Position numbers and translations under genes: made by a program | In this document: in pieces, positions 25,411-31,982 of the stretch | Layout of the letters: every line of letters starts with the position of its first letter | How positions within the stretch are numbered: the stretch's first letter is position 1 | The notes under the pieces: generated by a model | The model's database searches: none | Told to the model about the DNA's origin: nothing | Seen by the model: the letters and a program-made list of their open reading frames with translations, nothing else | Assembly (NCBI GenBank): GCA_003162935.1 | Contig: PLUW01000070.1 | Coordinates: 18,565 to 52,786, forward strand | DNA: 34,222 nucleotides | Origin: Acidobacteriaceae bacterium | Lineage (GTDB): Bacteria > Acidobacteriota > Terriglobia > Terriglobales > Acidobacteriaceae | Reading direction: 5' to 3'

Positions 25411-25759
25411 TAGATCGAGCGCTAGGCCTGGATCAAGAGTTAGACTCCAAATTACTCACTAGTGCATTCATCACGAATTGTATGTACGGCAATCACCGAC
25501 AGCGATCCGTACCTTCTGCGAAAGTAACTCCATCGCCACGCGTCATCCGGCGCCCAGCGGCAGCGATGCAGGTCCGCCGGAATTTGATGACGGCACTCCA
25601 GCTCGGCGGTTCACCCGAACCGCTGTTCCGTAGTGCCAACCTGACAACTTAAATAACTCGAACCTCGGCGGTGCTCTCTTGCTGTGGCGGCTCGCAGGAT
25701 TCGTGTCTGCGGATCGCCCGGCGCGCGACCCGCCATGAAACCGATGCGAGCGTGAAACG

Positions 25760-26101
25760 ATGAAAAAGCTATTCCCGACCTGTATGATGCTCGGCTGCCT
25801 GAGCTTCAGCTTCGCGCAGGGGATTCAAGGCAGTGTAACACTCAGCGGCAATGCCTCGGTGCAAGTTACTGGGCATTCCGTAACTCTAAACTGGAACGCC
25901 AGTCAGAATGCGGCAAATTATAACGTTTACCGCAGCACCACGCTTGGTGGCCCATATACAAAGATAGGCTCTGGAATCGTCACGACAACTTATACCGACG
26001 TCCAAGTAACTCCGAATCAAACGCTCTATTACGTCACCACCGCGGTGCACGGCAACAACGAAAGCGGCTATAGCAACGAAGCCGCCGCGGCTATTCCTTA
26101 A
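25760..26101 (+). CDS. Secreted fibronectin type III-like protein
   Basis: Signal peptide MKKLFPTCMMLGCLSFSFAQG; HSVTLNWNASQNAANYNVYRSTTLGGPYTKIGSGIVTTTYTDVQVTPNQTLYYVTTAVHGNNESGYSNEAAAAIP, Fn3 pattern. Confidence 0.85.
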   Translation: MKKLFPTCMMLGCLSFSFAQGIQGSVTLSGNASVQVTGHSVTLNWNASQNAANYNVYRSTTLGGPYTKIGSGIVTTTYTDVQVTPNQTLYYVTTAVHGNNESGYSNEAAAAIP

Positions 26102-26110
26102 GGAGACGAA

Positions 26111-26857
26111 ATGAAACACTATTTATTGATCTGCATGTTAAGCCTGCTGTCTGGAGTGTCGTGGGCGCAGTGCACCAGCGGCAATCCAGGCACGAATTGC
26201 AGCGGTCCGTTGAATGTACAGCCTCAGTCCGGAAACTCTGCACAGTCTGCCATCACGTTCGTCGACCTTGGACTGCCCCTCCCGACGCCGGCAGTAGGGC
26301 AGTACACGCTGTCGATCGCCAGCGGCATGATTCTTGAGTCCGACAATGGAAACAGCTATCACTCTCTGGTGGGTCCGCCCGGACCGCAAGGAGCACAGGG
26401 GCAGAAAGGATACACCGGCTCGACCGGATCTCCAGGCCCGATCGGACCCGAGGGACCACAAGGACCGCCTGGAACCTCACCCGCTCCCCCCGACTACAGC
26501 TTCTTTTGTGGGGACGGGTTCAAGGCGAGTGAAGGCACAAGCGAAGTCGGGAACGCGCTGGATCGCGAACAAATTGATATGTCGAACGCGTCGGCGGTCC
26601 GCTTCGCAATCTCGGTTGCGGGCAGAGTTCTGCCGAGCGGAAGCTATGCTCAGGCGGAGTACACCTCCGACGGAACAGACTGGTATGCACTATCGGGAGA
26701 AGTGCCTTTGACAACGCCCAATGGCGTTTATTCAAGTGGCTGGCAGGGCCTGCCGACCGGAGCGAACGGCGATTACTTGGTGCGGATTGTCGTCTACAAC
26801 GCCGGGACCGACGCAGCTCCGCTCGGGCTCCACCAGTTGCACTTGCAATTCAAATAG
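26111..26857 (+). CDS. Secreted collagen-like (Gly-X-Y) protein
   Basis: Signal peptide [20 protein letters not shown]; 12 consecutive G-X-Y triplets then a C-terminal globular domain; SD overlaps the upstream Fn3 stop codon. Confidence 0.85.
   Translation: MKHYLLICMLSLLSGVSWAQCTSGNPGTNCSGPLNVQPQSGNSAQSAITFVDLGLPLPTPAVGQYTLSIASGMILESDNGNSYHSLVGPPGPQGAQGQKGYTGSTGSPGPIGPEGPQGPPGTSPAPPDYSFFCGDGFKASEGTSEVGNALDREQIDMSNASAVRFAISVAGRVLPSGSYAQAEYTSDGTDWYALSGEVPLTTPNGVYSSGWQGLPTGANGDYLVRIVVYNAGTDAAPLGLHQLHLQFK
26372..26479 (+). repeat. Collagen-like Gly-X-Y tract (12 triplets)
   Basis: [36 protein letters not shown]. Confidence 0.9.
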
Positions 26858-26872
26858 GGATTGAGCCAACGA

Positions 26873-26901
26873 CGCGGAACCGTCAAATTGACGGTTCCGC
26901 G
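26873..26901. terminator. Perfect 14-bp hairpin between convergent genes
   Basis: CGCGGAACCGTCAA-a-TTGACGGTTCCGCG between the collagen-like stop (+) and the mrp stop (-); no U-tract on either side. Confidence 0.6.
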
Positions 26902-26903
26902 CA

Positions 26904-27752
26904 CTACTGGATCTGAATCACGCTCTCCGAGCTGCTGGCTTTGATCTCTTCGACTCGCGCCACCACATTGCGGGCGAAGGTGAACAGCGATTTTGCGTGC
27001 GGTGAGTTTTCGCCTTGAAGTACGGCCGGAGTGCCGCCATCGCCGGATTTGCGAATCTCGGGATCGAGCTCGACGTTTCCCAGATAAGCGATGTCGAATT
27101 GCTTCGCCGTTTTCTCGGCTCCGCCGCGCGAGAAGATGTCGATTTCGTGCTGACAATGCGGGCACACGAAGTAACTCATGTTTTCGACCATGCCCACGAT
27201 ATCGACCTTCATCTGGCGAAACATCTCGATCGCTTTGCGCGCATCCTGCAGCGCAACGTCGGACGGAGTAGAGACGATGATGGCGCCCGTGAGCGGCACG
27301 GTCTGAATCAGCGAGAGCGCCACATCGCCAGTTCCGGGAGGCAGATCGATGATCAGGTAGTCGAGCAGTCCCCATTGCACCGATCCCAGAAACTGCTTCA
27401 TGATCGAATGCAGCATGGGACCACGCCAGATGAGCGGCTTGTCTCCGGGATTGAGGAATCCTACCGAGATCACCTTGAGCCCATGCGAATTGATGGGTGC
27501 GATCTGGCCTTCGCCCTGCACTTTGGGCTGCTCGTTGGTTCCGAGCATGAGCGGAACGTTCGGGCCGTAGACGTCGCCGTCGAGCAGTCCTACTTTGTGG
27601 CCCATCTTGCTGAGAGCGATGGCCAAATTGACCGAGAGCGTGGTCTTGCCGACTCCGCCCTTGCCGGAACCGACGGCGATGATGGCGTTGACGCCGGGCA
27701 AAGGTTGTGGAGTGGGCTGCTGCTGGCCTGGAGGATGGGAATGAGCGCTCAT
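26904..27752 (-). CDS. mrp: Mrp/NBP35 family Fe-S carrier P-loop ATPase
   Basis: IIAVGSGKGGVGKTTLSVNLAIALSKMGHKVGLLDGDVYGPNVPLMLG, DYLIIDLPPGTGDVALSLIQ, GMVENMSYFVCPHC. Confidence 0.94.
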   Translation of the reverse strand: MSAHSHPPGQQQPTPQPLPGVNAIIAVGSGKGGVGKTTLSVNLAIALSKMGHKVGLLDGDVYGPNVPLMLGTNEQPKVQGEGQIAPINSHGLKVISVGFLNPGDKPLIWRGPMLHSIMKQFLGSVQWGLLDYLIIDLPPGTGDVALSLIQTVPLTGAIIVSTPSDVALQDARKAIEMFRQMKVDIVGMVENMSYFVCPHCQHEIDIFSRGGAEKTAKQFDIAYLGNVELDPEIRKSGDGGTPAVLQGENSPHAKSLFTFARNVVARVEEIKASSSESVIQIQ

Positions 27753-27780
27753 TTGGAGATTATACGGGAGGGGAACGCTG

Positions 27781-27932
27781 AGGTCAGAGGTTAGAGGTCA
27801 GATTGTAGGTGAAATCTCTAGGTTCACACGGCTGCGTGCGCTTGGAGTTTTTCACCTCTGCAATCTGACCTCTGACTTCTGACCTCAGAGGACACTTCTG
27901 CAATCTGACCTCTAACTTCTGCAATCGCTAGT
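27781..27932. repeat. GACCTCTGACCT-type hairpin repeat, copy 1
   Basis: AGAGGTCAGATTG(27793-27805)/CAATCTGACCTCT(27860-27872) perfect inverted arms; loop ggttcacacggctgcgtgcgcttggagttttt; tandem extension to the right. Confidence 0.85.
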
Positions 27933-28971
27933 AGTGCCCTTCTCCCGCTTGCACCTTGCCGCGAAACTTGCGGTAGACGAAAGCAAAATAAGAAACTGCC
28001 AGTACGGCGGCAAACGTCCACCAGACCAGGCCGACGCTGAGTCCGTGACTTCCGGCGGCGGTGTTGTAAATGGTGAGGTCGTATTGGTGATCGCGGGCGG
28101 GCAGAACGACGGGATAGAGAGCGAACGCCGCGCCCACCAGCATGAAGGTGACATACAGGCTGGAGGCGACGAAAGCCAGTTTCTCTTTGCCGTTGGGATT
28201 GGCCCAGAGCATGACGGCCAGGCTGACGACAACCACGATCGGAACGAGGATTCCAATCGGGTGCTTCGCGTAGTTCGTCATAATGTCGGGGCGGATGAAA
28301 TACGTGGCAACCAGGGAGATGACGGTCAGAAAAAACTGCAGGGGCCAGCACAACAAGGCGAAACCGCGGGCGCGGCGTCCAAGATCCGCGTCGGTTTTGA
28401 GCGCGACGTAGTACGAGCCATGCGCGGTCAAGGTCACCAGCGCCAGCACGGCGATGAGTACGGTATACCAATCGAGGATGCCGATCCGCGAACTGAGTTT
28501 GAAATTCGTCCAGAGCGGTTCAAAGAAATAGCCGGTGGAATCCAGTGGCACTCCCCGCACCACGTTGCCCAGTGCCGCTCCGAAAAACACCGCCAGCAGA
28601 AGGCTCGATCCGCTGAAAACGACATCGAAGAAATCCTGCCACATCCGGTTTTCGATGTGGGCGCGGAATTCAATGCCGATGCCGCGGAGAATGAGCAGCC
28701 ACAACACAATCGTCAGCGGCAGATAAAATCCGCTAAAACTCGAGGCATAGAGCCGCGGGAAAGCAAAGTAGAGTGTGCCGCCGGCAGCGAGCAGCCAAAC
28801 TTCGTTGCCATCCCAGACGGGGCCGATGGCGCGCAGCACCTGGCGTCGCTCGTCGTTGGTCTTGGCTGCAAACAGATAAATCACACCCGCGCCCAGATCG
28901 AAACCGTCGAGCACGACATAGGCCGCGACCATCACTGCGACAATCCAGAACCAAAGCCCCGCCATATTCAC
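27928..28971 (-). CDS. cydB: Cytochrome bd oxidase subunit II
   Basis: LWFWIVAVMVAAYVVLDGFDLGAGVIYLF...AIGPVWDGNEVWLLAAGGTLYFAFPRLYA...LRGIGIEFR; multiple TM segments. Confidence 0.95.
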   Translation of the reverse strand: MNMAGLWFWIVAVMVAAYVVLDGFDLGAGVIYLFAAKTNDERRQVLRAIGPVWDGNEVWLLAAGGTLYFAFPRLYASSFSGFYLPLTIVLWLLILRGIGIEFRAHIENRMWQDFFDVVFSGSSLLLAVFFGAALGNVVRGVPLDSTGYFFEPLWTNFKLSSRIGILDWYTVLIAVLALVTLTAHGSYYVALKTDADLGRRARGFALLCWPLQFFLTVISLVATYFIRPDIMTNYAKHPIGILVPIVVVVSLAVMLWANPNGKEKLAFVASSLYVTFMLVGAAFALYPVVLPARDHQYDLTIYNTAAGSHGLSVGLVWWTFAAVLAVSYFAFVYRKFRGKVQAGEGHY

Positions 28972-30332
28972 CTTGCCTCCGCCGCCGGATGGAGTCCGGA
29001 TCGGGATTCACTTTCGGCCAATGGCCCGCGCTCAATTTCCCGCCGGATCAGAAACAGGCCCAGAATGCCAAGCACAGTGTACATACCCATAAACCCCAAT
29101 AGAGTAAACATGCCGTTCCCCGCCGAGACCAACCTGGAATAGCCGTCTTCGGTGCGCATCAGTCCATACACGAGCCAGGGCTGGCGGCCCAGCTCAGCGG
29201 TCATCCATCCTGCGGTGTTCGCGATATACGGAAAGGGCGCGGAAAGCATCAGAACCCAGAGCATCCAGCGGGCGTGAAACAGCCTTCCGGTCCATAGCAG
29301 AAACAACGCGACCACCATGACCGCGACGAAGAACGTCCCGAGACCCACCATGATGTGGTAGCTGTAATAGAGCAAGGGGATGTTCCCCGGCCAGTCTTGC
29401 TTGGGGAAAGCATCGAGTCCGCGGACGCCGGCATTCCAGCGTTTATAAGTCAGCATGCTCAACATTCCCGGAACTTCGAGTGGGTTGTCGATTTTGCCTT
29501 CCTGCTCGTTGGGTTGGCCCAGGATCAACAGCGGCGCGTCCGTCCTGCCTTGGAAAAGTCCTTCCATCGCCGCCAGAGTTACGGGCTGCTGAGCGGCAAC
29601 CATTTTGCCCTGACCGTCGCCAGTCGGAAAAATCTGCAATACGCTGAACAGGCAACCGGCAATCACTCCCGTCTTGACGAAGATGCGGCCGTATTCGGTC
29701 CATTTGCCCGAGAGCAGATAAAACGCGCCGACTGCCGTCATGATAAAGGCGCCGGTGATCGCCGCTCCGCACATGTTGTGGGCGTATTGCCATCCCGCCC
29801 AGGGATTGAGGACGAAATCCCAGAAGCTCGACAGTTGCAGGCTGCCGTCGGCGGCAGTGAAATAGCCGACGGGATGCTGCATGAAAGCGTCGGTGGCGAT
29901 GATGAAATAACCCGACAACCACGAACCGACAAAAACCGCGACTGCCGAGAGCCAGTGCGCTTTCGGGCTCAGCCGCTTCTCTCCGTAGAGAAATAACCCG
30001 AGGAACGCCGATTCGAGGAAAAAGGCGAACATACCCTCCATGCCCAGCGTCTGGCCGATCACGCCGCCCGCGAAGCGCGAAAATACCGACCAGTTGGTGC
30101 CGAACTGGAATTCCATGGGAATACCGGTCACTACACCTAGAACGAAATTGATGCCAAAAATCCTTCCCCAAAAGCGCGCGGCTTCGTGATATTTGGGGTC
30201 GTTGCGCCGCAGAGCGATCGTCTTGAGGACCACGATGAGCAGAGCGAGCCCCATGGTGAGCTGCGGGAAGAGATAGTGAAAGGTCGCGGTGAAAGCAAAG
30301 TGCAGGCGGTGAACAAAAAGTGCGCTGTCCAT
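28968..30332 (-). CDS. cydA: Cytochrome bd oxidase subunit I
   Basis: HRLHFAFTATFHYLFPQLTMGLALLIV...GMEGMFAFFLESAFLGLFLYGEKRLSPKAHWLSA...GYFIIATDAFMQHPVGY; 4-nt overlap with cydB. Confidence 0.95.
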   Translation of the reverse strand: MDSALFVHRLHFAFTATFHYLFPQLTMGLALLIVVLKTIALRRNDPKYHEAARFWGRIFGINFVLGVVTGIPMEFQFGTNWSVFSRFAGGVIGQTLGMEGMFAFFLESAFLGLFLYGEKRLSPKAHWLSAVAVFVGSWLSGYFIIATDAFMQHPVGYFTAADGSLQLSSFWDFVLNPWAGWQYAHNMCGAAITGAFIMTAVGAFYLLSGKWTEYGRIFVKTGVIAGCLFSVLQIFPTGDGQGKMVAAQQPVTLAAMEGLFQGRTDAPLLILGQPNEQEGKIDNPLEVPGMLSMLTYKRWNAGVRGLDAFPKQDWPGNIPLLYYSYHIMVGLGTFFVAVMVVALFLLWTGRLFHARWMLWVLMLSAPFPYIANTAGWMTAELGRQPWLVYGLMRTEDGYSRLVSAGNGMFTLLGFMGMYTVLGILGLFLIRREIERGPLAESESRSGLHPAAEAR

Positions 30333-30387
30333 AAGTAAGTCTCAGTGGTCAGGTCTCAGCCCCGTTAGCGGACGGCTGAAAACTTGT

Positions 30388-30906
30388 CTAACTCCGAACC
30401 TCTTGCCGGCGCGCCCGTTCGGCGCGGCGAATTTCGCGGCGGCGTGCGGCGCCATCGTAGCGGCGTTTTTCGTCCTCGGTCTCTGGGATGACGGGCGGAA
30501 CCGGCACTTTGTTTCCGTCCGCGTCAATCGCCACAAACGTCAGATACGCGGAGCTGACGTGATGATGCTCTTCCGAGCGATAGTTCTCCACCCAAACCTT
30601 GACGCCGACTTCCATCGAGGTGTGAAAGACGCGATTGACCGACGAGCGCAGGATGACGAAGTCTCCGACACGAACGGGCACGAGAAAATCCAAATGATCG
30701 ATGGACGCGGTCACCACGTAGGCGCGCGAGTGACGATGGGCGGCCATGGCGCCGGCGAGGTCAATCCAGTGCATGAGGCGTCCGCCGAGCAATGCGTTGA
30801 GCGGGTTGGCGTCGTTGGGGAGAACGATCTCAGCCATCTCAGAGATCGAATCGCGCACTGGCCGCGGGCGGATGGACTTCGCTTTGTCGTTGTCATTCAT
30901 AAGCAT
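30388..30906 (-). CDS. Acyl-CoA thioesterase (hotdog fold, YciA/BACH-like)
   Basis: VLPNDANPLNALLGGRLMHWIDLAGAMAAHRHSRAYVVTASIDHLDFLVPVRVGDFVILRSSVNRVFHTSMEVGVKVW. Confidence 0.9.
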   Translation of the reverse strand: MLMNDNDKAKSIRPRPVRDSISEMAEIVLPNDANPLNALLGGRLMHWIDLAGAMAAHRHSRAYVVTASIDHLDFLVPVRVGDFVILRSSVNRVFHTSMEVGVKVWVENYRSEEHHHVSSAYLTFVAIDADGNKVPVPPVIPETEDEKRRYDGAARRREIRRAERARRQEVRS

Positions 30907-30919
30907 CGGTTCATAGCTA

Positions 30920-31363
30920 TCAGACGGCAACCGCGCTCTGGCGGGAGCGGCACGTTTGGCGGTAGGCGTCGGCGAGCGCGAGCACGCGCGGGTCCGGATG
31001 CAGGTTGAGCCAGTTCTCGCTCTCCAGATCAAAAGTCAATTGACCGTACTCGATGGGGGCGTGACTGCGCTCGCAGACGAAGCGCAGGGTGAGTTGCTGC
31101 GCGTTAGCGTTGGCAACGGAAAAACGAACCGCATCCCAGTCGCGGTGCTCCGGAAGATGCGGACAGGCGGTCGCATAGCCGAGATTGCAGAAATCGCGCA
31201 CGTCGGGGTCGGATGCGGCGACTTCTTGTCCCGAAGCTCGGCAGTTCCCTGCCCAGCCCGCGCCCAGCGGCAGACGCGAAGGATGCGGCCAGGAGCCGTC
31301 GTTCACGATTGCAATCGGCACAAAGAAAGGGCAGGCCAAGTTGGTCTCTCGGAGAACATCCAT
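30920..31363 (-). CDS. Hypothetical cysteine-containing protein
   Basis: MDVLRETNLACPFFVPIAIVNDGSWPHPSRLPLGAGWAGNCRA...VRDFCNLGYATACPHLPEHRDWDAVRFSV, spaced cysteines; same orientation as the thioesterase. Confidence 0.7.
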   Translation of the reverse strand: MDVLRETNLACPFFVPIAIVNDGSWPHPSRLPLGAGWAGNCRASGQEVAASDPDVRDFCNLGYATACPHLPEHRDWDAVRFSVANANAQQLTLRFVCERSHAPIEYGQLTFDLESENWLNLHPDPRVLALADAYRQTCRSRQSAVAV

Positions 31364-31392
31364 TGTAACGCTTGACGTGATATGAATGGGAG

Positions 31393-31476
31393 ATCAGGTC
31401 TCAGGTGTTAGCTCTCAGGTCTCAGCTTCTGGCCTTTGGCTTTTACCGAGAACTGACGACTGAGAACTGAGAACTT
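31393..31476. repeat. CAGGTCTCAG / GAACTGAGAACT oligo-word repeat
   Basis: caggtctcaggtgttagctctcaggtctcagcttctggcc ... gagaactgacgactgagaactgagaac, imperfect inverted arms between divergent genes. Confidence 0.7.
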
Positions 31477-31479
31477 CCA

Positions 31480-31788
31480 ATGGATCGTACTGCCATACTG
31501 AGCGAAATTCTTACCGCGAATCCCGAGGATTCGTTTGCGCGCTATGGGCTCGCGATGGAGTATTCGAAAGCGGGACAGATCGAGCAGGCGCTGACGGAAT
31601 TCAAAACGCTGATCGAGAAAAATCCCGACTACACGCCGGCCTACTTCATGGCCGCGCAGACGCTGGCCACCGCCAGCCGCGTCGACGAGGCCAAGCGATG
31701 GCTGGTGGATGGTGTCTCGTCGGCCGTCCGAACCGGCAACAAGCACGCGCAGTCGGAGATGACAGCGATGTTAGAGGAATTGGAGTAA
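31480..31788 (+). CDS. Small TPR protein
   Basis: SEILTANPEDSFARYGLAMEYSKAGQIEQALTEFKTLIEKNPDYTPAYFMAAQTLATASRVDEAKRWL: TPR pattern. Confidence 0.8.
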   Translation: MDRTAILSEILTANPEDSFARYGLAMEYSKAGQIEQALTEFKTLIEKNPDYTPAYFMAAQTLATASRVDEAKRWLVDGVSSAVRTGNKHAQSEMTAMLEELE

Positions 31789-31795
31789 GGAAGGT

Positions 31796-31952
31796 CAGAG
31801 ATGAGAGGTCAGAGGTTCGAGGTCAGATTGCAGAGGTTAGAACCTCGGGGCTCACAGTGCCGTTCGCGCTCGGACTTTTTTACCTCTGCAATCTGACCTC
31901 TGACCTCTTCAATGGCTTCACTTACAATCTGACCTCTAACCTCTGACCTCTC
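31796..31952. repeat. GACCTCTGACCT-type hairpin repeat, copy 2
   Basis: GAGGTCAGATTGCAGAGGT(31819-31837)/ACCTCTGCAATCTGACCTC(31882-31900), 19-bp perfect arms; loop contains ctcacagtgccgttcgcgctcggactttttt, resembling copy 1. Confidence 0.88.
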
Positions 31953-31982
31953 TGCTACACTCTTTTGTTTCGGGGAGACACT

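Noticed and set aside
25411-25759. Possible c-di-GMP or other known riboswitch in the Fn3 leader
   Set aside because: I could not match the conserved core of any riboswitch class by eye; kept only as an unassigned hairpin.
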